The notes beneath the pieces were generated by a model. That model was given only the letters and a program-made list of their open reading frames with translations, was not told the origin of the DNA and made no database searches. Made by a program: the position numbers and the translations under genes. This document shows, in pieces, positions 20,221 to 28,923 of a DNA stretch of 64,000 nt (position 1 is its first letter; each line of letters starts with the position of its first letter). Source of the DNA: Arthrobacter sp. Hiyo4 (GTDB lineage Bacteria; Actinomycetota; Actinomycetes; Actinomycetales; Micrococcaceae); NCBI GenBank assembly GCA_002370555.1, contig AP014718.1, positions 1,674,001 through 1,738,000 of the forward strand, written 5' to 3'.

Positions 20221-20316
20221 CGGAGCAAGCGCTACTTCGCCTACACCTGCTTTGGCCTCTGCGGTATGGCTGTGCTGTTCGGGCTCTACCTGATCATTCC
20301 TTACTTCAGCAAGTAG
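20221..20316 (+). pseudogene. Remnant of a small membrane protein downstream of the phosphate permease
   Basis: The frame RSKRYFAYTCFGLCGMAVLF, then GLYLIIPYFSK before a TAG, encodes one clean hydrophobic helix with a basic start, typical of a small single-span protein. No start codon is in frame and upstream sequence runs into the damaged end of the PiT gene, so the 5' end is missing or displaced. It could alternatively be the true C-terminal helix of an adjacent damaged gene. Confidence 0.4.
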
Positions 20317-20342
20317 CCCTTCAGCCGTCCACACCGCAGCGC

Positions 20343-20348
20343 TACTCT
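20343..20348 (+). promoter_or_regulatory. -10 box of a probable leaderless transcript (RibD-C family gene)
   Basis: TACTCT ends 6 nt before the ATG at 20355. Confidence 0.4.
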
Positions 20349-20354
20349 GGTTCC

Positions 20355-20911
20355 ATGTCCAGGATCCAGTATTTTGTCGCGGCCTCCATCGACGGGTTCA
20401 TCGCCACCACGAAGGATGACCTCGCCTGGCTTCTCAGGTTCGACGGCTTCGAGGGCGGCAAGGAAAGCTACGAAACCTTCATGGCCGGCGTCGGCTGCAT
20501 TGTTATGGGCGGCGAGACGTACGCCTGGCTGATGGAGCACGAACCCGGCAACTGGCCGTACCATTCCACACCTTGTTATGTGTTTACCCGGCACGAGCAC
20601 GTTGCCCGGCCGGCACGGACATCACGTTCGTCCGCGGTCCCGTCCAGGAGTTCATCCAGGACTTCCAGGATCACGCCGGCGGGAAGAACGTCTGGGTGGT
20701 AGGTGGCGGCAACCTGGCTGCGCAGTTCGCCAACGCAGGACTGCTGGATGACCTCATCCTTTCTGTCATCCCCGTGGTCCTGGGCGACGGCAAACGGCTG
20801 CTGCCATTGGAGGGCCCGACGTCGCCACTTGAGTTGACAGGGTCCCGCACCTTGGGACGGGGCATAGTTGAGCTCCGCTACACCTTCACGTCCCCGGTTC
20901 CGGCCGGTTAG
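20355..20911 (+). CDS. Dihydrofolate reductase-like / RibD C-terminal family protein, frameshifted
   Basis: Protein of about 185 residues with the RibD-C/DHFR-like fold, predicted to bind NADPH. Motifs are IQYFVAASIDGFIAT, GCIVMGGETYAWLMEH and KNVWVVGGGNLAAQFANAGL, followed by LILSVIPVVLGDGKRLLPL. The frame breaks near 20600 (one extra G yields TDITFVRGPVQEF). Such YyaP/YwjB-like proteins are widespread, and the physiological substrate is generally unknown; true riboflavin-pathway activity is not implied. Confidence 0.75.
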
Positions 20912-20932
20912 GGAGCTGGCCGCCTGAGGCGC

Positions 20933-21406
20933 TTAATCGTCCGCGGGCCCGCTGTCCCGCAGCATGTTGGTGATGCGTGCGGTGGAGAGGCGGCGGCCTT
21001 GTTCGTCGGTCATCACGATTTCATGCGTTGTCAGTGTCCGGCCCAGGTGGATCGCGGTGCACGTACCTGTCACGGTGCCCGCGGCGATTGCACGGTGGTG
21101 GGTGGCGCTCACTTCGATGCCCAGGGCGTGCCTGCCTGCGCCTGCGTGCATCCCGGCGGCGAAGGATCCCAGGGTCTCGGCCAGCACCACATGGGCGCCG
21201 CCGTGCAGGATGCCAGCCACCTGGGTGTTCCCTTCCACCGGCATGGTGGCCACCGTTCGTTCCGGGCTCATCTCGAGGAAGTGGATCCCCATCTTTACCA
21301 CCAGGGCACCGATGCCCAGGTTGCCGAGCCAGTCGTGGAGGTGCGCCGGGATGCCTGCTGTGACCAATTCCTCAGTGAAGGGCCCGGGCGTGAAATTGTC
21401 CATCAT
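20933..21406 (-). CDS. PaaI/hotdog-fold thioesterase
   Basis: Intact acyl-CoA thioesterase-like protein of about 157 residues. The hotdog fold is shown by MGIHFLEMSPERTVATMPVE, the active-site helix AGILHGGAHVVLAETLGSFA (HGG plus acidic Glu) and the following ALGIEVSATHHRAIAAGTVT. Two adjacent ATGs (21406 and 21403) are possible starts. Divergent from polA with a 19-bp gap between the start codons, so the two promoters overlap. Members of the group hydrolyse aromatic or menaquinone-pathway CoA thioesters; the substrate here is undetermined. Confidence 0.8.
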   Translation of the reverse strand: MMDNFTPGPFTEELVTAGIPAHLHDWLGNLGIGALVVKMGIHFLEMSPERTVATMPVEGNTQVAGILHGGAHVVLAETLGSFAAGMHAGAGRHALGIEVSATHHRAIAAGTVTGTCTAIHLGRTLTTHEIVMTDEQGRRLSTARITNMLRDSGPADD

Positions 21407-21412
21407 GGGAAC

Positions 21413-21418
21413 TAGGCT
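21413..21418 (+). promoter_or_regulatory. -10 box of a probable leaderless polA transcript
   Basis: TAGGCT followed by 7 nt and the GTG start of polA; no ribosome-binding site between. Confidence 0.45.
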
Positions 21419-21425
21419 GGCACCT

Positions 21426-24235
21426 GTGACTGAAACTACCAAACCGGCCCCTTTCCTGTCCGAGACCACAGTGCTTGACGCTGATGCTGCCCTGCAGGAC
21501 ATCAACGTACTGCCGGCCGGAGGCCAGGTTTCCGCCACGGAAGCCCCGTGGTTCCCAGCACCGGCCAGCCGCGGCTCCTGGTGCTGGATGGCCACTCGAT
21601 GGCGTTCCGCGCGTTCTTCGCTTTGCCGGCGGACAAGTTCTCCACTGCCAACGGACAGCACACGAACGCCATCCACGGGTTCACGTCCATGCTCATCAAC
21701 CTGATCAAGGAACAGAAGCCCACCCACATTTGTGTCGCCTTCGACGTCTCGGATGACACCACGCACCGGAAAGCCGAGTACAGCGCGTACAAGGGGGGTC
21801 GTAACGAAACGCCCCGTGAGATGAGCGGCCAGATCGACCTCATCGACAAGGTCATGGGCGCCTGGGGCATCAAAACCATCAAACTGCCCGGCTATGAGGC
21901 CGATGACATCCTGGCCACCCTCGCCGCCATGGGGGAAAAGGCCGGTTTCGAGGTGCTGCTCGTCTCGGGTGACCGTGACGCCTTCCAGCTGATCACGGAC
22001 AACGTTTTTGTGCTGTACCCGAGGAAGGGCGTCAGCGACATTCCCCGGATGGACGCGGCAGCCATCCAGGAAAAGTATTTTGTGACGCCCGCCCAGTATT
22101 CGGACCTTGCCGCATTGGTGGGCGAGACCGCGGACAATCTTCCGGGAGTTCCCGGCGTCGGCCCGAAAACCGCGGCCAAGTGGATCAACCTTTACGGCGG
22201 TCTTGAGGGTGTCCTCGAGCACCTGGATGCGATCGGCGGCAAGGTGGGCGATGCCCTCCGGGAAAACGTGGAGGACGTCAAACGCAACCGACGCCTGAAC
22301 AGGCTCCACACGGATCTCGAACTTCCGCTCACCCTGGATGATCTCGCGGAACCGCGGCCTGACGAAGCCGCGCTGGAGGCTTTGTTCGACGAACTTGAAT
22401 TCAAGACCATCCGTACCAGGCTCTTTGCTCTGTACGGCAGCGAGGACGTTGAATCTGCGGAGCGCGAAACCATCGCCGCGCCGGACTTTGTGGTTCCGGC
22501 CGGGCCGCCGAGCTGGGTGCCTTCCTGGCAACGGGCGCCGGCAAGACGTCGGCAGTCGCCGTCGACCTGGTGCCCGGGCGGATCGGCGAGGACGCGGCCG
22601 CCTTGGCCATCGTCCGTGACGATGCCGCCGTCTATATCGACCTCGCCGCGCAGGACGCCGCAGCCGAAAACCTCCTGGCGGACTGGCTGCGCGATGAAAG
22701 CTCGGCAAAGGTCATGCACGGCTACAAGGCTGCGTTGAAGGCCCTGTCCAGCCGTGGCCTGGGACTGGAAGGCGTGGTGGATGACACGTCAATTTCCGGA
22801 TACCTCATCCAGCCGGACCGCCGCACGTATGAACTCGCCGAGTTGGCCAGTACCACCTCAACGTCAGTGTTCCGTCCGAGGCCTCCAAGGCGGGCCAGCT
22901 GGAACTGGCGTTCGACGGCGACGACGCGGCCGCTGCCGGCGCGTTGGTCCAGGTGGCGGCCGTGGTCCAGGCCCTGAGCAGGCACTTCGCATCAGAACTC
23001 ACCGAACGCAAGCCGGGACCTGCTGACCACCCTGGAACTGCCCGTCAGCCGCGTGCTGGCCGACATGGAAACCGCGGGCATCGCCATCGACCTGCCGCGC
23101 ATGGACGAGCAGATCGCCGATCTGGCCAAGGTGATCGACAACGCGCAGGAACTAGCCTTCGCCGCGATCGGCCACGAGGTTAATCTCGGATCGCCCAAGC
23201 AGCTGCAGACCGTGCTGTTCGACGAGCTCGAATTGCCGAAAACGAAGAAGATCAAGTCCGGCTACACCACTGACGCCGCGTCGCTGAAGAACCTGCTGGA
23301 AAAGACCGGCCACGAATTCCTGGTCCAGCTGATGGCGCACCGGGAGTCCTCGAAGCTGCGCCAGATGCTGGAATCGCTCAAGAAGTCCGTGACCGAAGAC
23401 GGCCGGATCCACACCACCTACGCGCAAAACGTGGCAGCCACGGCCGGATCTCCTCCAACAACCCCAACCTGCAGAACATCCCCATCCGCAGCGAGGAAGG
23501 CCGTCGCGTCCGCGGCATCTTTGTGGTCAGCGACGGCTACGAGTGCCTGCTGTCCGCGGACTACTCACAGATCGAAATGCGGATCATGGCGCACCTTTCG
23601 GGCGATGCCGGCCTGATCCAGGCCTACCGGGACGGTGAGGACCTCCACCGGTTTGTGGGCTCGAACATCTTCCACGTGCCCACCGAAGAAGTCACCAGTG
23701 CCATGCGCTCCAAGGTCAAGGCCATGTCCTATGGCCTCGCCTATGGCCTGACATCGTTTGGCCTGTCCAAGCAGCTGGAAATTTCCGTGGACGAGGCCCG
23801 CACGCTGATGAAGGACTACTTCGACCGGTTCGGCGCCGTCCGGGACTACCTCCGCGGCGTGGTTGACCAGGCCCGGGTGGACGGATATACGGCCACCATC
23901 GAGGGCGCCGCCGGTATCTGCCGGACCTCACCAGCACGGACCGGCAGCTGCGCGAAAACGCGGAGCGCATTGCGCTGAACTCACCCATCCAGGGATCGGC
24001 CGCTGACATTATCAAACGCGCCATGCTGGGCGTGCACGCTGAACTGGCGGCGCAGGGCCTGAAGTCGCGCATGCTCCTGCAGGTCCATGACGAACTGGTG
24101 CTTGAAGTCGCCGCCGGCGAACGTGTTGCGGTGGAGAAGCTTGTCACTGAGCAGATGGGCTCCGCCGCGGACCTCAGTGTCCCGCTGGATGTCCAGATCG
24201 GTGTGGGCCCCAGCTGGTACGACGCCGGCCACTAG
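21426..24235 (+). CDS. polA: DNA polymerase I, frameshifted
   Basis: Repair and Okazaki-fragment polymerase. GTG start with a 45-residue extension (VTETTKPAPFLSETTVLDAD...), then after a one-base shift near 21545 the 5'-3' exonuclease domain: LVLDGHSMAFRAFFALP, YEADDILATLA, SGDRDAFQLI, GVPGVGPKTAAKW. The middle domain (about residues 355-530) keeps the 3'-5' exonuclease fold but I see no Asp-x-Glu metal motif (VAVDLVPGRIGED at that position), so proofreading is probably absent. The polymerase domain has SADYSQIEMRIMAHLS (motif A), RSKVKAMSYGLAYG (B) and LQVHDELVLEV (C). Frame breaks near 21545, 22500, 22855, 23010, 23445 and 23915 are each repairable by one base. About 936 residues in all. 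Divergent from the thioesterase gene. Confidence 0.95.
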
Positions 24236-24354
24236 GCTGCCGGGAACGAATGGGCGGGGCAAGAAGGACAGCTGGAAGTGGACCATCATGATCCATCAGC
24301 CAGACTGGATCGGCGCGGCCGTGTTGCTGTTGGCCAGGCCCCGGATTCATTGGT

Positions 24355-24360
24355 TAGGCT
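24355..24360 (+). promoter_or_regulatory. -10 box of a probable leaderless transcript (Eis-like acetyltransferase)
   Basis: TAGGCT followed by 7 nt and the GTG at 24368. Confidence 0.4.
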
Positions 24361-24367
24361 CGGCGGT

Positions 24368-25665
24368 GTGGCTGAACTGAGTGATGACTATGAAATCCGG
24401 CGCTTCCCAGCGGCATCCCAGGGCGAGGCGGGTTATCCCGACGCCGAATCATGGGTGAAGGCGGTCGCCTTTGGCTTCCACGAATCCATGCGGACACCGG
24501 AGCATGTTGCCAAATCCTTGGAGACCTACGCAGCCGACCGGCGGATCTTCACCGGCGCCTACCAGACACGGGAAGTTGCGCCTGGGTCGCTCCCTGCGGA
24601 CGTACCGGTGGCAACCTTCGGCACCCTGCGCAAAACACTCAACATCGGCTTCGGCCGGCTGCTGGAGACGCAACTGGTCACGGCCGTGACGGTCCGGACC
24701 TCGCATCGGCGGCGCGGCCTGCTGCGCCGGATGATGTCCGAGGACCTGGCCCTGGCGAAGGACGATGGCCTGGCAATGGCCGCCCTGACAGCGTCCGAGG
24801 GCTCCATCTATGGACGCTTTGGCTACGGCGTGGCCAGCTTCGAACGGTCCGTGAAAGTGGACACCACTGCCCGGTTCCGGCTCAATCACCACGCCGTCGG
24901 TACCGTGGACGTCGCGGACCCCGGGTGCTTCTGGACCTGGCGCCGGTCGTCTTCGACCGTGTGCACCGCCTGACGCCGGGATCGATCGGCCGCCAGGACT
25001 GGTACCGCCAGCTGGCTTCAGGGTCCTTGGGCCGCGAGGGCAAGGAAGATCCTGCCGTCAAGGTGGCACTGCACTACGGCCCCGACGGCGCCGTGGACGG
25101 CTACGTGTCCTACAAATTCCTTGGCTGGGACACCGAGCCCTACACCATGCAGGTGGTGGACCTCGTGGCGGCCACGAACGTGGCGTACCTGGAGCTCTGG
25201 CAGTTCCTGGCTGCCATCGACCTGGTGGAACGCGTCACGTGGGACGAAGCGCCGCTGGATGACCCGCTCACGTGGGCACTGGCCGATCCCCGCTGCATCG
25301 ATTCCTCAGACAGCCGGGACATGCTCTGGCTCCGCATCCTGGACGTGGCCCAAGCGCTGGAAGCAAGGCATTACCCGGTGGAGGGAAGGCTGGTGCTCGA
25401 GGTGCAGGACCCGCTTGGCCTCACGGCTGGAACGTTTGCCGTGGACGTCAGCGGCGGCGAGGCCGCCGTCGTGCATCTGGAAGCTGCGCAGGATCCGGAC
25501 CTGACGCTGGATGTCTCCGCACTGTCATCCATCTACCTCGGCGCCGTCAGCCCGGTGACGCTGACGGCGGCGGGCAGGATCCGGGAACACACCCGGGGCG
25601 CGGCGCTGCGGGCACGCGGGTTGTTCGCGGTGGAACGCGCCACGCACTGCCTCACGCACTTCTGA
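24368..25665 (+). CDS. Eis-family GNAT N-acetyltransferase, frameshifted
   Basis: Acetyltransferase of the Eis (enhanced intracellular survival) family, which acetylates amines such as aminoglycosides or polyamines. GTG start, VAELSDDYEIRRFP. The acetyl-CoA loop is VRTSHRRRGLLRRMMSEDL; the catalytic-Tyr region is ASEGSIYGRFGYGVASFE. The middle and C-terminal sterol-carrier-like domains follow (VSYKFLGWDTEPYTMQVVDL, EGRLVLEVQDPLGLTAGTF). As in the characterised Eis enzyme, the chain ends in Phe (CLTHF), whose carboxylate serves in catalysis there. One frame break near 24925 (extra G gives RVLLDLAPVVFDRV). About 432 residues, normal length. The substrate is inferred only by family. Confidence 0.85.
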
Positions 25666-25714
25666 GCCCCGGCCTTGCAGGCAGGCTCAGCCAGGCCGGT
25701 CATTGCCATGCGCT

Positions 25715-25744
25715 TTGACCCCCGTTGGCCGCTGCGACTAGAAT
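25715..25744 (+). promoter_or_regulatory. Probable rpsA promoter
   Basis: TTGACC (-35) and TAGAAT (-10) with an 18-bp spacer, 155 bp before the rpsA start. A second TAGAAT occurs at 25773-25778 without an obvious -35. The 234-bp gap upstream of rpsA holds no other gene; its long leader leaves room for the autogenous control known for S1 in other bacteria. Confidence 0.55.
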
Positions 25745-25899
25745 GAGTGGGCGCGTACTACGTGCGCGTTTCTAGAATCCACAAATCAGGAAGACCCGGA
25801 AGATCCCTGCGATCGCCCGAAGAACTGCGCCTGCGTTCCATAACGCGGGCGCGGCGGTTTGCCTGACCGACTAACTATCCACAACGGAGCCCCTACTAC

Positions 25900-27380
25900 A
25901 TGACCATCACCTCCACCGAGAAGCCCGGTACCCCGTAGTCGCCATTAACGACATCGGTACCGCTGAGGACTTCCTCGCAGCAGTCGACGCCACCATCAAG
26001 TACTTCAACGACGGAGACCTCGTCGAAGGTACCGTCGTCAAGGTCGACCGCGATGAAGTTCTGCTCGACATCGGTTACAAGACCGAAGGTGTCATCCCCT
26101 CCCGCGAGCTGTCCATCAAGCACGACGTTGATCCCGGAGACGTTGTCTCCGTTGGCGATCTCGTCGAAGCCCTGGTGCTCACCAAGGAAGACAAAGAAGG
26201 CCGCCTGATCCTCTCCAAGAAGCGTGCTCAGTACGAGCGCGCCTGGGGCGACATCGAGAAGGTCAAGGAAGAAGACGGTGTTGTCACCGGTACCGTCATC
26301 GAGGTTGTCAAGGGTGGTCTTATCCTCGACATCGGTCTGCGCGGCTTCCTGCCCGCATCCCTCGTCGAGATGCGCCGTGTGCGCGACCTCGCTCCGTACA
26401 TCGGTCAGAAGATCGAAGCCAAAATCATCGAGCTGGACAAGAACCGCAACAACGTTGTGCTGTCCCGCCGTGCATGGCTCGAGCAGACCCAGTCCGAGGT
26501 CCGCTCCACGTTCCTCAACAAGCTGGAAAAGGGCCAGGTCCGTCCCGGCGTCGTTTCCTCCATCGTCAACTTCGGTGCATTCGTGGACCTGGGCGGCGTA
26601 GACGGCCTCGTTCACGTTTCCGAGCTGTCCTGGAAGCACATCGACCACCCGTCCGAGGTTGTCGAAGTTGGCCAGGAAGTCACTGTCGAGGTTCTCGAAG
26701 TCGATCTGGACCGCGAGCGTGTTTCCCTGTCGCTCAAGGCTACGCAGGAAGATCCGTGGCAGACCTTCGCCCGCACCCACGCCCTCGGGCAGGTTGTTCC
26801 GGGTAAGGTCACCAAGCTCGTTCCGTTCGGTGCGTTCGTACGCGTCGAAGACGGCATCGAAGGCCTCGTGCACATCTCCGAACTGGCAGTCCGCCACGTG
26901 GAGCTGGCTGAGCAGGTTGTCTCCGTTGGTGACGAGCTGTTCGTCAAGGTCATCGACATCGACCTCGAGCGCCGCCGTATCTCCCTCTCGCTCAAGCAGG
27001 CTAACGAGGGCGTTGACGCCGAGTCCACCGAATTCGATCCGGCTCTCTACGGCATGTCCGCTGAGTACGACGAAGAGGGCAACTACAAGTACCCGGAGGG
27101 CTTCGACCCGGAGTCCAACGAGTGGCTTGAAGGCTACGAGAACCAGCGCGCCGTTTGGGAGCAGCAGTACGCTGACGCCCAGACCCGTTGGGAAGCACAC
27201 AAGAAGCAGGTTGCCCAGCACGCTGCCGACGACGCTGCAGCTGCAACTTCCGGTGACAGCGATTCCGGCACCACCAGCTACTCTTCGGAGCCTGCTGCAG
27301 CCGAGTCCAACACCGGTGGCGGCACGCTCGCTTCCGATGAGGCTCTTGCAGCTCTGCGCGAGAAGCTGACCGGCAACTAA
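25900..27380 (+). CDS. rpsA: 30S ribosomal protein S1, frameshifted near the start
   Basis: Essential mRNA-binding protein of the small ribosomal subunit. ATG at 25900 (MTITSTEKPGTP) with GGAG upstream. The frame hits a stop after 12 codons because CCCC should be CCCCC; the repaired frame continues VVAINDIGTAEDFLAAVDAT. Four S1 (OB-fold) repeats follow: GDLVEGTVVKVDRDEVLLDI, GVVTGTVIEVVKGGLILDIG, GQVRPGVVSSIVNFGAFVDL and GQVVPGKVTKLVPFGAFVRV. Then comes a low-complexity acidic/Ala tail ending REKLTGN. About 493 residues, as expected for actinobacterial S1. Codon usage is strongly biased, as for a highly expressed gene. A strong hairpin terminator follows. Confidence 0.97.
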
Positions 27381-27410
27381 TTGCCACCGGCCCGGGGCTT
27401 CCCGGGCCAG

Positions 27411-27446
27411 CACAGCGGGCCCCTGCGAAAGCAGGGGCCCGCTGTG
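27411..27446 (+). terminator. Intrinsic terminator of rpsA
   Basis: Perfect 16-bp inverted repeat (CACAGCGGGCCCCTGC and its complement) around a GAAA tetraloop, followed by CTTAA, 31 bp after the rpsA stop. The T-tract is weak, as is usual in high-GC actinobacteria. Confidence 0.85.
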
Positions 27447-27519
27447 CTTAATGCGCCATCCGTGGTCGGCCGGCCATCTGACCAGCACTCCATCCTCCCA
27501 AACGAGCGTTTCGGTGCGT

Positions 27520-28044
27520 CTACTGCGAGCCAGTTGAGAGGACGACGACGGCACTCACCGCGCCGCCGTCGTCGTGTGCCAGGACCGCGCCAGCGGCCGT
27601 GAGGAGCCGCTGCGCGCCGATGTTGGCTACCGTGGTGTTGGCCACGACCTGGTGAATTCCGGCGCGGCGGGCTTCCGCCAGTACCAGCCGCAACGCGGCG
27701 CCGCCCACGCCGTGGCCGCGGTAGCTCCGGCCGAGCCAGATGCCCGTCTCAGCTGTTTCGTGTTGCGCCGTTTCCTCGTCCGTCAGCTTGAGCCTGATCG
27801 CGCCGGCCGGGCTGCCGTCGCAGAGTACTGCCCAGCTCTTTTCCGCGGCGGGTCCCTCCAGTCCCGCGGCTGCAGACCGGTGGTAGGCGCGGAACCAGTC
27901 GACGCGTTCCGCATTCCAGCCCGCCCCGTTGCCCAGCGGTGGCGTGACGTCATCCGCTGACGCATCCAGCTGCGCCAGCTCCAGCAGCCGCTCCAGCATG
28001 GGGTCCTCGACGTCTGCCAGACGGACTTCAGGGCAGCGGGACAT
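27520..28044 (-). CDS. GNAT-family N-acetyltransferase
   Basis: Intact protein of about 174 residues, MSRCPEVRLADVEDPMLERL at the chosen start. The acetyl-CoA-binding motif A is GIWLGRSYRGHGVGGAALRL (R-x-x-G-x-G type), followed by ARRAGIHQVVANTTVANIGA and a C-terminal strand SAVVVLSTGSQ, the RimJ/RimL-like pattern. The start overlaps the end of the upstream yigZ-like gene by 17 nt, so the two are translationally linked. Substrate unknown. Confidence 0.75.
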   Translation of the reverse strand: MSRCPEVRLADVEDPMLERLLELAQLDASADDVTPPLGNGAGWNAERVDWFRAYHRSAAAGLEGPAAEKSWAVLCDGSPAGAIRLKLTDEETAQHETAETGIWLGRSYRGHGVGGAALRLVLAEARRAGIHQVVANTTVANIGAQRLLTAAGAVLAHDDGGAVSAVVVLSTGSQ

Positions 28045-28714
28045 CGAGCCACTCCGTCCCGGCCGGCGTGAGCACGGTTCTCCCGGCGGTGAGTGAGAAC
28101 ACGCGATCGGTGGCTGCAGAAACTTCCGCGGCATCGTCAGGCACGGCCAGGCGAAGGACCGTGTCCTGTGCTCCGTAGGTGGTTTCCGCCATCACAAACC
28201 CGGCCGCGCGAAGATCGTTCTCCAGCCGTCCCGCGGCGGCGTGCGGCACCGACGCCGAACAGATCCGCAGCCGGCTGCGGCGAACCAGCGGGGCCCGTTG
28301 CAGGCCGCGGAAACCGACTCGGAATACGCACGCACCAGCCCGCCCGCCCCAGCAGGATGCCGCCGAAGTAGCGGACGACGACGGCGCTGACGTCGCTGAT
28401 GTCCGTCATACCCGGCGCCGTTTCCCTTTTGATGATGGCCTCCAGCATGGGGATGCCGCCGTGCCTGAGGGCTCGCCGTCGTCATTGGAGCGTTGGATGC
28501 CCCGGTCCGGCCCCAGGACGAACGCCGAGCAGTGGTGGCGGGCATCGTGGAACTCGCGGCGCAGGGCGGCCACCAGATCCCGTGCGGTGTCCTCATTGTC
28601 GGCGCGGCGCAGCACGGTAATGAACCTGGAGCGTTTGATCTCGATCTCGTGCCGGAACTCCGGCCCCAAAGCGAGCGTGGTGTAGGCGGTGGCCCGGCTG
28701 TCTTGCTCTTGCAC
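28028..28714 (-). CDS. IMPACT/YigZ-family protein, frameshifted
   Basis: Member of the YigZ/IMPACT family (UPF0029), whose eukaryotic relatives act on translational stress signalling; the bacterial role is undefined. GTG start at 28714. The N-terminal domain shows EIEIKRSRFITVLRRADNED, HHCSAFVLGPDRGIQRSNDD and GEPSGTA, then after a break near 28465 GIPMLEAIIKRETAPGMTDI and VVVRYFGGILLG; a further break near 28345 and one near 28290 precede the C-terminal domain (RLENDLRAAGFVMAETTYGA). About 229 residues, normal. First gene of a two-gene unit with the acetyltransferase. Confidence 0.8.
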
Positions 28715-28720
28715 CGCCCA

Positions 28721-28726
28721 AGTCTA
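28721..28726 (-). promoter_or_regulatory. -10 box of a probable leaderless yigZ-type transcript
   Basis: On the minus strand TAGACT is followed by 6 nt (TGGGCG) and the GTG start at 28714. Confidence 0.45.
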
Positions 28727-28730
28727 TTCC

Positions 28731-28890
28731 GGTGGACGGGCCCACGCCGCCTGGGTTCCTCGGCTGAGCGCAGCGATTTTATTGGGCGGTGGATGGGCCC
28801 ACGCTGCCAGGGTTCCCTGGCTGAGCGCAGCGATTTTATTGGGCGGTGGATGGGCCCACGCTGCCAGGGTTCCTTGGCTGAGCGCAGCGA
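28731..28890. repeat. 57-bp tandem repeat, nearly three copies
   Basis: Copies begin at 28731, 28788 and 28845; the third is cut short after about 46 bp. Units 2 and 3 differ at one position over the shared part; unit 1 differs at several. Each unit holds the core GCCAGGG-TT-CCCTGGC (perfect in unit 2, kept as a hairpin with wobble pairs in the others) and GCTGAGCGCAGC. The block fills the gap between the divergent yigZ-type and coaE genes. The unit is 19 codons long, so it reads as a 19-residue repeat on both strands, but I see no reason to call it protein-coding. Confidence 0.9.
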
Positions 28891-28911
28891 AGTCAGGGAG
28901 GCGGCGGGGAT

Positions 28912-28917
28912 TAGGGT
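28912..28917 (+). promoter_or_regulatory. -10 box of a probable leaderless coaE transcript
   Basis: TAGGGT ends 6 nt before the ATG of coaE. Confidence 0.45.
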
Positions 28918-28923
28918 GGTGGG

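Noticed and set aside
20933-22708. 591-codon minus-strand ORF opposite polA
   Set aside because: Only its last 158 codons (the thioesterase, from 21406) are coding; the rest is the antisense shadow of high-GC polA codons.
25896-27554. 552-codon minus-strand ORF opposite rpsA
   Set aside because: Exact antisense of rpsA; composition follows third-position bias of the real gene and no family is recognisable.
28731-28890. CRISPR-like array
   Set aside because: Units are contiguous without unique spacers and there are no cas genes.
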